Below, piece after piece: positions 26,459 to 34,757 of a DNA stretch of 36,413 bases. The stretch is from contig CAZUVM010000213.1 in the NCBI GenBank assembly GCA_964623885.1, positions 1-36,413 on the forward strand, given 5' to 3'. The DNA comes from CAZUVM01 sp964623885 (GTDB lineage Bacteria > Verrucomicrobiota > Verrucomicrobiia > Limisphaerales > UBA8199). Under the pieces are notes generated by a model. It made no database searches. It had not been told where the DNA came from and saw nothing but the letters and a program-made list of their open reading frames with translations. The stretch's first letter is position 1. Every line of letters begins with the position of its first letter. The translations under genes were made by a program, and so were the position numbers.

Positions 26459-26471
26459 AATAGATCGAATT

Positions 26472-27872
26472 ATGCCTGATTGTCCTCAGGACAGCCCGGC
26501 CGACCAGCCCGGCCCGTCCCGGCCGCCACAACCGGGCAATGGCTGGCGCTCCTCCGGCGCTCAACCTTCCCTCGCAGAAGCCTTCCGCAGCGTGAAAGTT
26601 CCCGGCTCCGGCGCCAGCATCTGGCGCAAGTTCCTGGCTTTCTCCGGTCTCGGTTATCTCGTCGCGGTAGGCTACATGGATCCCGGCAATTGGGCCACCA
26701 GCCTGGCTGGCGGTTCCGCCTTTGGCTATACCCTGCTCTCCGTCATCCTGCTCTCCAATCTGATGGCGATCCTGCTGCAGGCCCTTTCCGTAAAGCTCGG
26801 CGTGGTCGCCGAACGCGACCTCGCCCAGGCCTGTCGCGACCACTTTTCCAAACCCACCTCTTTCGTGCTTTGGGTCGCCTGCGAAATCGCTATCGCCGCT
26901 TGCGACCTGGCAGAGGTCATTGGCTCAGCCATTGCGTTGAACCTGTTGTTTGGTCTGCCCCTGGTCTGGGGTGTCTGTGTCACCGCGCTCGACGTGCTCG
27001 CTGTCATTTATCTACAGCACAAAGGCTTTCGCTTGCTCGAAGTTTTTGTCATCACGCTGATCTCGACTATCGCTCTTTGTTTCCTGCTGGAGGTCATTTT
27101 CTCTCGACCGGACACAACCGCCATGCTCACCGGCTTTCTGCCTGAACGCGAGATCCTGACCAACCGAGAAATGCTCTTCGTCGCCATCGGCATCCTGGGC
27201 GCAACCGTAATGCCCCACAACCTTTACCTCCACTCGGCGATCGTTCAGACCCGCAATTACCAGCGCAACCCCGTGGGCAAGCGCGAAGCTATTCACTATG
27301 GCACCCTCGATTCAACGGTGGCGCTGATGGGAGCGCTGTTTATTAACGGCGCTATTTTGGTCGTGGCTGCGGCTGTGTTTCACCGCGCCGGCAAAACCGA
27401 CGTGGCCGAAATCCAGGACGCTTACAGGCTCCTCTCTCCTATGCTTGGCGTCGGCTTGGCCAGCGGCTTGTTCGCAGTCGCCCTGCTCGCTTCGGGACAG
27501 AATTCCACTCTCACCGGCACCCTGGCCGGCCAGATTGTCATGGAGGGCTTTCTCAATATCCGCATGCGCCCCTGGTTGCGCCGACTGATCACCCGCCTGC
27601 TTGCGATCATCCCCGCCGTAGTCGTAACTGCTATCTCGGGTCAAAGCGGCACCGCCAAACTCCTCATCTGGAGCCAAGTCATCCTCAGCCTCCAGTTGTC
27701 CTTTGCTGTCTTCCCTTTGGTTCAGTTTACCAGCGACAAATCCAAAATGGGCGAATTCGTGAACCCAGGTTGGCTCAAAATTCTGGCCTGGACCACCCCC
27801 ATTCTCATCCTCGTTCTGAATCTGAAGCTCATCGCCGACTTCTTCGGTGTCACGGCGCTGCTTGCAAAGTAG
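26472..27872 (+). CDS. Nramp-family divalent metal transporter (MntH-like)
   Basis: A 466-residue proton-coupled importer of Mn2+/Fe2+. I start at ATG 26472; an in-frame GTG at 26445 lies inside the palindrome and would add a short unrelated tail. After a Pro-rich cytoplasmic N-terminus of about 50 residues, helix 1 carries the metal motif DPGN at 70-73 (GYMDPGNWATSLAGGS) and helix 6 carries MPH at 247-249 (GATVMPHNLYLHS). The transport signature QNSTLTGTLAGQIVMEGF is present. About eleven helices are predicted. No second-site loss was seen, so it should be active. It follows the Mg ATPase but has its own promoter-like sequence. Confidence 0.93.
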   Translation: MPDCPQDSPADQPGPSRPPQPGNGWRSSGAQPSLAEAFRSVKVPGSGASIWRKFLAFSGLGYLVAVGYMDPGNWATSLAGGSAFGYTLLSVILLSNLMAILLQALSVKLGVVAERDLAQACRDHFSKPTSFVLWVACEIAIAACDLAEVIGSAIALNLLFGLPLVWGVCVTALDVLAVIYLQHKGFRLLEVFVITLISTIALCFLLEVIFSRPDTTAMLTGFLPEREILTNREMLFVAIGILGATVMPHNLYLHSAIVQTRNYQRNPVGKREAIHYGTLDSTVALMGALFINGAILVVAAAVFHRAGKTDVAEIQDAYRLLSPMLGVGLASGLFAVALLASGQNSTLTGTLAGQIVMEGFLNIRMRPWLRRLITRLLAIIPAVVVTAISGQSGTAKLLIWSQVILSLQLSFAVFPLVQFTSDKSKMGEFVNPGWLKILAWTTPILILVLNLKLIADFFGVTALLAK

Positions 27873-27939
27873 TCCATCAACTTTAGCTTGGTTCATCCTT
27901 TGCGGCCACCCTGGCTGCAGGTAATTTCACGAACAAGTG

Positions 27940-28773
27940 ATGCCTGACCGCTCTATCAACCGCCGACTTAATGCTCGCGAAACGCTCTTAGAATCTCTCT
28001 TACGATTTCGAACCTCGACCGCTTTTTCCTTAATCGAACTGTTGGTGGTGATCGCCATCATCTCCATCCTTGCTGCCCTCCTGTTGCCGGCCTTGAGCCA
28101 ATCCAAATCCAAAGCCGATGCGCTCACTTGTGCCAACAATATACGCCAACTCACCCTCGCCTGGCATTTGTATGCGGATGACAACATTGATCTCCTGGTC
28201 AACAACCATGGCGTTCCGGAAACACTCGCCCGACGGCAAACCTGGGCCAATAACGTCGAAGATTGGCTCGCCAGCGATGACAATACCAACCCCGTCTATC
28301 TCACCGACTCGAAGCTGGGTCCCTACGCCAACCGCTCCGTCGCCATTTACAAATGCCCTGCCGACCGTGAACCAGCGCCCAACGGCCAACGCTCGCGCAG
28401 TATGTCGCTAAATGCTATGGTCGGGAACCCTGGCGAATTGACCAACCGTTTCAATCCCGCTTATGTGCAGTTCTTCAAGCAAGCTGCCATCGTGAATCCT
28501 TCAGGCATCTTTGTCTTCCTGGACGAACATGCCGATACCATCAATGACGGCTTCTTCGTCAATCGCCTCGATGAATACATGTGGGGGAATCTGCCGGCTT
28601 CCTATCACAATCGCGCTGCAAACTTCTCCTTCGCCGATGGACACGCCGAATCGCATCGCTGGCTCGTTCCTGAAACCGTTCGACCCGTGACACACGCCCG
28701 CATCAACGCCTTTCCCGCTTCACCCACAACCGACTTCGATTGGCTCAAAGCCCGAACCTCCATCCGCCGGTAG
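27940..28773 (+). CDS. Prepilin-like H-X9-DG protein with Ala at the cleavage site
   Basis: A 277-residue pseudopilin-like protein. The leader of 28 residues ends A28|F29-S-L-I-E33, followed by LLVVIAIISILAALLLPAL. Prepilin peptidases normally require Gly before the cut; here it is Ala, which is tolerated in some systems but less efficient. The core has CANNIRQLTLAWHLYADDN (a common start of this family) and the tail has H-N-R-A-A-N-F-S-F-A-D-G, an exact H-X9-DG. ATG 27940 is preferred to the GTG three bases earlier. The stop codon TAG (28771-28773) falls inside an intergenic hairpin repeat. The function is unknown; these proteins are numerous in Verrucomicrobia and Planctomycetes. Confidence 0.88.
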   Translation: MPDRSINRRLNARETLLESLLRFRTSTAFSLIELLVVIAIISILAALLLPALSQSKSKADALTCANNIRQLTLAWHLYADDNIDLLVNNHGVPETLARRQTWANNVEDWLASDDNTNPVYLTDSKLGPYANRSVAIYKCPADREPAPNGQRSRSMSLNAMVGNPGELTNRFNPAYVQFFKQAAIVNPSGIFVFLDEHADTINDGFFVNRLDEYMWGNLPASYHNRAANFSFADGHAESHRWLVPETVRPVTHARINAFPASPTTDFDWLKARTSIRR

Positions 28774-28795
28774 GGACGCTGTCCCCGGTGTCCCA
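28769..28795. repeat. Hairpin repeat, copy 1 (GGTAGGGACGC...GTCCC)
   Basis: GGGACGCTG and CGGTGTCCC pair over nine positions (28773-28781 with 28786-28794), two of them G-U/T wobbles. It begins GGTAGGGACGC like the copy at 32113-32137. The first TAG is the stop codon of the preceding gene. Confidence 0.55.
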
Positions 28796-28924
28796 CTTTT
28801 CTCTCCTCTTAGCGCCCCACCTCCGGAACGGCCGCAATTTTTCAATGCTCAATACATGAAATGGACGGAATGGAATTTCACGCTTCTAGTGGTGTCCCGT
28901 CATCTGTCGACCCTGTACCCCCAT

Positions 28925-31054
28925 CTAATTCCTCGGCGCAATCACCAGCGTCTTCTCCGCCATGCTGACCACTGGGGCTGCCTCCGTCCCAGTTACATGC
29001 TCCTTCCACCATTTTTCGGCATCTACTTCCGTCCAGTTCGGCGCAGCTGCGCACTGGACCAGTGCCTCACCCAAAGCCTCCGCGGTTTCAAACCGTTCCC
29101 TTGGCTTCTTCGAGAGGCACCGCAGCAGAACCTCCTCAAGATCCTGAGACAGGACTCGCCCCGCTCGTTCTGAAGGGCGCTTTGGCGCCTTCTCCACCTG
29201 CCAATCCAGCAATTCTTCCACCTTCTCCGAATCGAACAACGTCCTCCCGGTTAATAACCAATAGCCCACCGCGCCCAGCGAATACAAATCGCTCCGGGCA
29301 TCCACCGCTTCGGGTGTTTCGACCGCTTCCGGTGCCATGAAATGCGGCGTGCCGACCACAACGTTAGTTTTACGCTGCGCTTCGACGTGTCGTCCCGTCA
29401 CCAAACCAAAATCCACCACCTTCACCAGGTCACATACCCCGCCGCGGCGTGTCAGCACGACGTTGGCCGGTTTGATATCTCGATGGATCAACCCAATTCG
29501 ATGCGCTTCCGCCAGCGAGCCGCAAACCTGCCGCAGAATATGGATCACCCGGCCCTCTGGTTGCGACCCGAAGCGCCGCACAAGTTGGTCTAGATCGATC
29601 CCGCTCAAATACTCCATCGCGTAATAGAACAGCCCCTCCGGGGTGCGGCCATAATCATAAACCGCGACCGTGTTCGGATGCGTTAACTGGCTTGTCATCT
29701 GGACTTCATGCTCGAACCGCGCAGCTGTCGTTTCATTTGTGATATCCGGACTGAGCAATTTTATGGCGACCGGCCGCCGCAACAACGCGTGCCGCGCCTG
29801 ATACACCATCCCATTGGCTCCGCGCCCAATCTCCTGCACGAGCACATACTGGCCCAACCGCCGCGCCGTCAGCGCATTCTTCCTTAATGTCGCCTCCAGA
29901 CCTTCAATCAAAACCGTGAAACCGAAGATCGCCAAACCGCTTAGCGCCAGCAGCACCATCAGGACCAGAAAAGCGTGCCGCAGCAAATACAGCGTCTCGA
30001 ACGCTTCCGACGCTGCCACCTCCGTTGCCACCCCCATACCGAACTCACCCAGCCAGGCCCAGGCACCGACTACACGCACTCCGCGATAATTCCGGTATCC
30101 TTGCACATCCGCGCCATCATCCCCAATGACCGCTGCGGCCGCCATTCGCGTCAATGGCAGATCCCGGCGTGGTCTAGCCGGTTTCTCCCCGCGTTCGAGA
30201 TCCACCCCCGGATCCAGCAGCCGCAGGTTCAGGATGGACGTTGCTTCGGGAACATTTGGAATCAGTCCGAGTTTCTTTAAGTCCTCATCGAAACGCGTCG
30301 CGGTGAGCATCATCCCCCGCAGATCAAAAGCATAGGCCTCCCCGGTTTCACCCATCCGCGCCACGGAAAAAATCTGCGTGAATTCTGCTTCCGGCCGGAT
30401 GCGCAGGGCCAGCACCGCCACGATAACTCCGTTGGTCGATTTCACCGGCGCCGCCACAAACATCGTCGGGCCTTGGGCCCGTTGGCTGATTGTAAGTTCC
30501 CGCGCAAACGGTCGCGACACCGCAAGCTGGCCTGCCAATGCCTTCTCCATGAACAAGGCATATCCGCGCGGTGCAGGCCGCCCGACCATTCGCGGATGAG
30601 GCGCCGCCAAAATCCGGCGATCGGTGCTTAACACCACATAATCCAGGTAGCCTTGCGCTTCCAACAATGGCATCAGGTAGATCTGCAGCGTCTGGGCTGG
30701 AGGGGATGCAGCCAGCTCGGCAGCTGTCGTACCGGGTTCCCGCTCTCGCTCGGCCAGATCCACAATCGCCGCCTGAAACCGCACGTCGGTTGCGAGGGAT
30801 TTGGCGTTGGATTCCTGCTCCGAAAACCAGAGCCGCAGCGCTGCGACGTCCGCGTTGAGTAGCGTTCGCAGCCGTGACCCTAACTCCGCCCGGGTCGCCC
30901 CTTCCACTCGGCTCCGAACCCAGCCACCAACGACCCCCAGCATCAAGGCACCCAGCAATGGCCAAACCCATAAATGCTTGGCCAGCAGTAATGGCGCGCG
31001 CAGCAGCCACCTTGTCCACGCATTTGATTTGGTTCCGCTTTCCCCTGACATCAA
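28925..31054 (-). CDS. Receptor-type Ser/Thr protein kinase with dCache sensor domain
   Basis: A 709-residue membrane kinase. Helix 1 spans about residues 29-46. An extracytoplasmic region (about 50-355) looks like a dCache_1 sensor (VAVLALRIRPEAEFTQIF, GETGEAYAFDLRGMML). Helix 2 spans about 361-383, and a Hanks-type kinase domain follows from about 401. The kinase is complete: glycine loop GRGANGMVY, K432 in VAIKLL, E450, HRDIKPAN with D526, DFG with D548, and the APE of the activation segment MAPEAVE. Sensor and kinase are in the reverse order of PknB-type kinases and like a histidine kinase or chemoreceptor. dCache domains bind small ligands such as amino acids. It is monocistronic and divergent from the DUF6807 gene. 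Confidence 0.93.
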   Translation of the reverse strand: MMSGESGTKSNAWTRWLLRAPLLLAKHLWVWPLLGALMLGVVGGWVRSRVEGATRAELGSRLRTLLNADVAALRLWFSEQESNAKSLATDVRFQAAIVDLAEREREPGTTAAELAASPPAQTLQIYLMPLLEAQGYLDYVVLSTDRRILAAPHPRMVGRPAPRGYALFMEKALAGQLAVSRPFARELTISQRAQGPTMFVAAPVKSTNGVIVAVLALRIRPEAEFTQIFSVARMGETGEAYAFDLRGMMLTATRFDEDLKKLGLIPNVPEATSILNLRLLDPGVDLERGEKPARPRRDLPLTRMAAAAVIGDDGADVQGYRNYRGVRVVGAWAWLGEFGMGVATEVAASEAFETLYLLRHAFLVLMVLLALSGLAIFGFTVLIEGLEATLRKNALTARRLGQYVLVQEIGRGANGMVYQARHALLRRPVAIKLLSPDITNETTAARFEHEVQMTSQLTHPNTVAVYDYGRTPEGLFYYAMEYLSGIDLDQLVRRFGSQPEGRVIHILRQVCGSLAEAHRIGLIHRDIKPANVVLTRRGGVCDLVKVVDFGLVTGRHVEAQRKTNVVVGTPHFMAPEAVETPEAVDARSDLYSLGAVGYWLLTGRTLFDSEKVEELLDWQVEKAPKRPSERAGRVLSQDLEEVLLRCLSKKPRERFETAEALGEALVQCAAAPNWTEVDAEKWWKEHVTGTEAAPVVSMAEKTLVIAPRN

Positions 31055-31189
31055 CGCCTAGACTGAGTTTGCCCCTCCGCGTTGTCAATGCGGCGCATTT
31101 GCCAGGGATTTGCCACTTCTATCTTGAACGTACGCTGCAACCCTGCTAACCCCAGCCTCAGCCGACGAATAGCGTCTTTGAATCTGATT

Positions 31190-32104
31190 ATGAAACGGAG
31201 CCCTTTTGGAATTGCTTTGGTCGCCTCAATGGCTTGCCTCGCCCCTTTGCAAGTTTTGCCTGCCAATTTCAAATTCGATGTAGTCAACAACGATACCGGG
31301 CTCCAATTAACCGAAAACGGCAAACCGGTTTACGTTTATAATTACGGCATGATCCTCGCGCCGGGAGTTCCCGAGAGACTTCGCCGGTCTTCTTACCTGC
31401 ACCCGGTCTACGCTCCGGATGGCACACTCATGACCGACGATTTCAATCATGATCATCCGCATCATCGCGGTATCTTCTGGGCCTGGGAAGTCGTCATCGT
31501 CGACGGCAAAACCAATGACGTCTGGACCGTGAAAGGCTTTAAGCAGAAATTCGTCCGCTGGAAAGCCCGCGAGGTTTCGGCCAATCAAGCGCGACTCGCG
31601 GTTGAAAACGGCTGGTACGACCGCGACCGCAAATTCGTAAAGGAAGACGTGGACGTTGTCACTCACCCGGTCGAAAAAGACCAGCGCGTCCTGGATTTCA
31701 CCCTCAGCTTCGAGGCGGTCGACAAGCCCGTTATCATCGTTGGCACGCCTGACAGCAAAAAAGGCTACGGCGGTTTCGCATTTCGTACCGCGGCGCGTGA
31801 TGGCGGAGCGGCCAAGACCATTATTCGCACCGACCAGGGCATTTCTGAGCAGGACGGCGTTCTCTCCCGCCATCCCTGGGCGGAAATCGACGGCACCTTC
31901 AACGGACACGATGCCGGTGTGCGCATCGAAGATAATCCGGCTAACCCGGGCTATCCCACCAACGGTTGGCTCATGCGCCACAGCTTCGCCTTGCTCAACG
32001 TTTCTTATCCCGGCTTGGAGCCATATACCCTCGAGCCGGGTAAACCGCTCGTCCTGAAATACCGCGTTATTCTCTTTAACGGCAAAACAGCCCCAATGCC
32101 CTGA
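31190..32104 (+). CDS. Exported DUF6807 (PmoA-family) protein
   Basis: A 304-residue protein with a signal peptide (MKRSPFGIALVASMACLAPL, cut near PA-NF). I start at ATG 31190 because it gives this signal; an upstream in-frame start at 31082 adds 36 unlike residues. The family hallmark is the His-rich motif DHPHHRGIFWAWE, followed by a beta-rich body (RVLDFTLSFEAVD, KKGYGGFAFRTA) and a closing RYPGLEPYTLEPGKPL-like stretch (here SYPGLEPYTLEPGKPL). The family is annotated methane oxygenase PmoA for historical reasons and is not a methane monooxygenase. Members are common next to sugar genes in Planctomycetes and Verrucomicrobia, and a carbohydrate-binding or -modifying role is likely but unproven. 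The SMP-30 gene follows 69 bp on. Confidence 0.88.
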   Translation: MKRSPFGIALVASMACLAPLQVLPANFKFDVVNNDTGLQLTENGKPVYVYNYGMILAPGVPERLRRSSYLHPVYAPDGTLMTDDFNHDHPHHRGIFWAWEVVIVDGKTNDVWTVKGFKQKFVRWKAREVSANQARLAVENGWYDRDRKFVKEDVDVVTHPVEKDQRVLDFTLSFEAVDKPVIIVGTPDSKKGYGGFAFRTAARDGGAAKTIIRTDQGISEQDGVLSRHPWAEIDGTFNGHDAGVRIEDNPANPGYPTNGWLMRHSFALLNVSYPGLEPYTLEPGKPLVLKYRVILFNGKTAPMP

Positions 32105-32112
32105 ACCAGCCT

Positions 32113-32137
32113 GGTAGGGACGCCGTCTCGGCGTCCC
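32113..32137. repeat. Hairpin repeat, copy 2 (GGGACGCCG-TCT-CGGCGTCCC)
   Basis: A perfect 9-bp hairpin, 32117-32125 with 32129-32137, loop TCT, preceded by GGTA as in the copy at 28769. It lies 12 bases after the stop of the DUF6807 gene. There is no T tract. Confidence 0.6.
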
Positions 32138-32173
32138 CATTCCAACAACCACGTTTATCCACTATTAACTAAT

Positions 32174-33079
32174 ATGAAACTCGCGCTGAATTCGTTTGTA
32201 GTTTTGGTTTCTGTCATTGTCGTTTCTGCCGCCGAGAGCAAAATCATAGCGCCTAGTACCACCTTGCAAAAACTCGCCAGTGAGTTTTCTTTCACCGAAG
32301 GCCCGGCCTGCGATAGCCACGGCAACGTCTTTTTCACTGACCAGCCCAACGACCGCATCATGAAGTGGAGCACCGAGGGCAAGCTCTCCACATTCATGCA
32401 GCCCTGCGGCCGCGCTAATGGTCTCTCCTTCGATCCCCAAGGCAACCTGTGGGCCTGCGCCGACGAAACCAACCAGCTCTGGCGCATCGATCCCAACGGC
32501 AAAGTCACCGTCGTGATCAAAGATTACCAGGGTAAACTCCTCAACGGCCCCAACGACGTGTGGGTACGTCCCGGCGGTGGCCTCTACATCACCGACCCTT
32601 ACTACAAACGCCCGTGGTGGAAGCGTGGACCCAAAGAAATGGACGAGTGCGTTTATTTCCTTTCTCCCGATGCATCCAAACTCACGCGCGTCATCAGCGA
32701 CTACAAACAACCCAATGGCATCATCGGCACGCCCGACGGCAAAACCTTGTATGTGGCCGACATTGCCGGCAAGAAGACCTTTCGCTATGCCATCCAACCC
32801 GACGGCACGCTCAAGGACAAAAAACTGTTTTGCGAACTTGGCTCGGACGGGATGACGATTGACAACGAAGGCAACGTCTATCTCACAGGGAACGGTTTTA
32901 ATGGCAAAGGCGTCACCGCCTTCGATCCTGCCGGCAAAGAAATCGAGTTCATCCCTATCGATGAACCCTGGACGGCAAACGTATGCTTCGGGGGTAGCGA
33001 TCGTCAGACTCTTTTTATCACTGCAAGCAAATCACTCTATAGTCTGCGCATGCGCGTGAAAGGCGTCGATAGCCAATAG
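32174..33079 (+). CDS. SMP-30/gluconolactonase-like exported hydrolase
   Basis: A 301-residue six-bladed propeller of the SMP-30/gluconolaconase/LRE family. An N-terminal signal (MKLALNSFVVLVSVIVVSAA) is followed by FTEGPACDSHGNVFFTD, which carries the metal-ligand Glu. The other expected ligands are Asn in LNGPNDVWVRP (Asn-Asp pair) and Asp in GSDGMTIDNEGNVY. DGKTLYVADIAGKKTFRY is a typical blade. Family members open sugar lactones such as glucono-1,5-lactone with a divalent metal. It is probably periplasmic. It stands between a DUF6807 gene and a glycoside-hydrolase-like gene in the same direction, suggesting sugar or sugar-acid use. Confidence 0.92.
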   Translation: MKLALNSFVVLVSVIVVSAAESKIIAPSTTLQKLASEFSFTEGPACDSHGNVFFTDQPNDRIMKWSTEGKLSTFMQPCGRANGLSFDPQGNLWACADETNQLWRIDPNGKVTVVIKDYQGKLLNGPNDVWVRPGGGLYITDPYYKRPWWKRGPKEMDECVYFLSPDASKLTRVISDYKQPNGIIGTPDGKTLYVADIAGKKTFRYAIQPDGTLKDKKLFCELGSDGMTIDNEGNVYLTGNGFNGKGVTAFDPAGKEIEFIPIDEPWTANVCFGGSDRQTLFITASKSLYSLRMRVKGVDSQ

Positions 33080-33132
33080 CTGCAGGAGCCGACGTAAGGA
33101 GGCCACCCCTCGCCCACATACTGGTTTCCTAA

Positions 33133-34740
33133 ATGTTGTCAACCATGACGCAAACGTCACGGAAAAGTTCATTGTTCATCGCCGCCCTCTGGCTCACTGT
33201 TTCCTTTAGTGTTGCCGCGACCTCCGCTGCCGCGCCCGCTCCCAATCTCTGGGATCTCGCGCGCGCTCAAGCGTCCGTCCACCGCTTCTCCACTCTGTTC
33301 GATGCCCACGATGTCCAACGCCGTTTGTCCGATGACGCAGGTCGACGCAGTGCCATTGATTGGTGCAAGCGCACCGGCGTTACGAAAGTTTATATCGAAG
33401 AGTTCCGCGATGGTTACCAGGCTGAACGGGTTACGCTTGAAGCCGCGCGCGATGCGTTCCGCTCCGCCGGGTTCCAGGTCTCCGGTTGCGTCACCACTAC
33501 CCGCGTCGGCAAGCCTTCCACCGGCTGGAAAGAGGTCGCTTGCTGTTACACCGATTTGCCAACCCAGGATAAGCTTCAAGCCATCTTCGAATACGCTGCC
33601 GGTCTGTTCGATGAAGTTATGATCGATGATTTCTGGTTCACCGATTGCACCTGCCCGGAATGCGACGCCGCCCGCCGCGCCCGCACGGTCACCGTGGGGC
33701 AGCAGACCTTCCCTGTCAGTGACGAGACCTGGGAAGCTTACCGGTGCGAACTCATGGTGCGGCTTTCGCAATTGCGGCTCCTTGCCCCCGCAAAACGTAT
33801 CAATCCCAAGGCCCGGCTCATCATCAAGTATCCTCAATGGTACGACCGTTTCCACGAACGCGGCTACGAAGTCCTGCGCGAGACCGCCGACTTCGACTGG
33901 ATTTGGGTCGGCACTGAGACACGCGATTACAATGATCGGCAATGGGGTGGCACGCCGCAATATGAAGGTTACTTCATCATGCGTTGGCTCGGTGGTCTGG
34001 GCGGCCCAAAGTGCGGCGGCGGCTGGTTTGATTCCCTCGGCACCACTGAGCGCACCTATGTCGAGCAGGCCCGCCAAACCATCCTAGGCGGCGCGTGCGA
34101 GTCCATGCTCTTCTCCTTTGGCGGTTTGCAACGCTCGTCCGCTCAGCAAGATGTCGAGGCCCTCCGCGCCCATCTGCCCGAGCTGCTTGCCGCCGCAAAA
34201 CAGGTTCGCGCGCGAAAGATCGTTGGCCTCGCGGCGTACAAGCCCGCCAACAGCCATCCCGAAAAAGAAGCCCGCGTGTTCGATTTCATCGGCATGATGG
34301 GTCTGCCCCTCGTTCCCTGCCACGAATTCCCCACTAATGCCTCCGCCGCTTTCTTTTCCGTCCACTCGCTTAAGGATCCGGATTTCGTAGCCAAACTGGG
34401 CGCGTTCATCAAACGCGGCCGCCCCGTCCTAATCACTGACGGCTTGGCTCAAGCCCTTAAAGGCCGTTGCCAACTGGATTCCTCTAACTTGCATGTGGTG
34501 GCCGTAAACCAGGATCCGAAAACGCTCTTGTCTCTGGATCAGCAAGCGCTGGATACCTTGCGCACGCCACTCTTGCGACCATTCAAAACTACCTTCACCG
34601 CGCCGAACCGCGTTGCGCTATACTTATTTGCCGATCGGAGCTGGGTGGCCGAGAGTTTTAACGATGACGCCGTGCACGCGACCATCGACAACAAAACCAT
34701 TGAACTGCCAGCCCGCGGCTGGGTGTCGAATTGGAAATAA
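33133..34740 (+). CDS. Exported glycoside-hydrolase-like protein (putative)
   Basis: A 535-residue protein with a signal peptide (LFIAALWLTVSFSVAATSAAA). Translation may begin at 33133 or at the Met four codons later. The first part looks like a TIM barrel: SAIDWCKRTGVTKVYIEEF, then LFDEVMIDDFWFTDCTCPEC, LIIKYPQWYDRF and DFDWIWVGTETRDY, strands spaced as in GH-A clan enzymes. Acidic candidates are the Asp pair in MIDDFWF and the Glu in VGTETRD. A C-x-C-x-x-C patch (DCTCPEC) next to the putative active strand could bind metal or form disulfides. The C-terminal about 180 residues resemble the beta-galactosidase-type trimerisation (flavodoxin-like) plus beta-domain layout. I do not recognise a specific CAZy family; the substrate is unknown. 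Confidence 0.72.
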   Translation: MLSTMTQTSRKSSLFIAALWLTVSFSVAATSAAAPAPNLWDLARAQASVHRFSTLFDAHDVQRRLSDDAGRRSAIDWCKRTGVTKVYIEEFRDGYQAERVTLEAARDAFRSAGFQVSGCVTTTRVGKPSTGWKEVACCYTDLPTQDKLQAIFEYAAGLFDEVMIDDFWFTDCTCPECDAARRARTVTVGQQTFPVSDETWEAYRCELMVRLSQLRLLAPAKRINPKARLIIKYPQWYDRFHERGYEVLRETADFDWIWVGTETRDYNDRQWGGTPQYEGYFIMRWLGGLGGPKCGGGWFDSLGTTERTYVEQARQTILGGACESMLFSFGGLQRSSAQQDVEALRAHLPELLAAAKQVRARKIVGLAAYKPANSHPEKEARVFDFIGMMGLPLVPCHEFPTNASAAFFSVHSLKDPDFVAKLGAFIKRGRPVLITDGLAQALKGRCQLDSSNLHVVAVNQDPKTLLSLDQQALDTLRTPLLRPFKTTFTAPNRVALYLFADRSWVAESFNDDAVHATIDNKTIELPARGWVSNWK

Positions 34741-34757
34741 AAGCTTAAACCAAGACC

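Larger units (their letters stand above)
25741..26471. other. 731-bp gap between the Mg ATPase and Nramp genes
   Basis: No reading frame here looks like protein; the longest (25909-26214, +) runs through a terminator hairpin and is Ser/Cys-rich without family features. The gap holds small stem-loops (TTGA-GGAAA-TCAA near 25818; GCTGGC/GCCAGC near 25911-25929), the strong terminator at 25940-25973, then about 400 bp with nothing recognised, and finally the Nramp promoter and palindrome. I did not find yybP-ykoY (Mn) or M-box riboswitch landmarks. Confidence 0.55.

Noticed and set aside
26221..26471. Mn-sensing (yybP-ykoY) riboswitch before Nramp
   Set aside because: The conserved GGGGAGTAG-like and cross-helix elements are not present.
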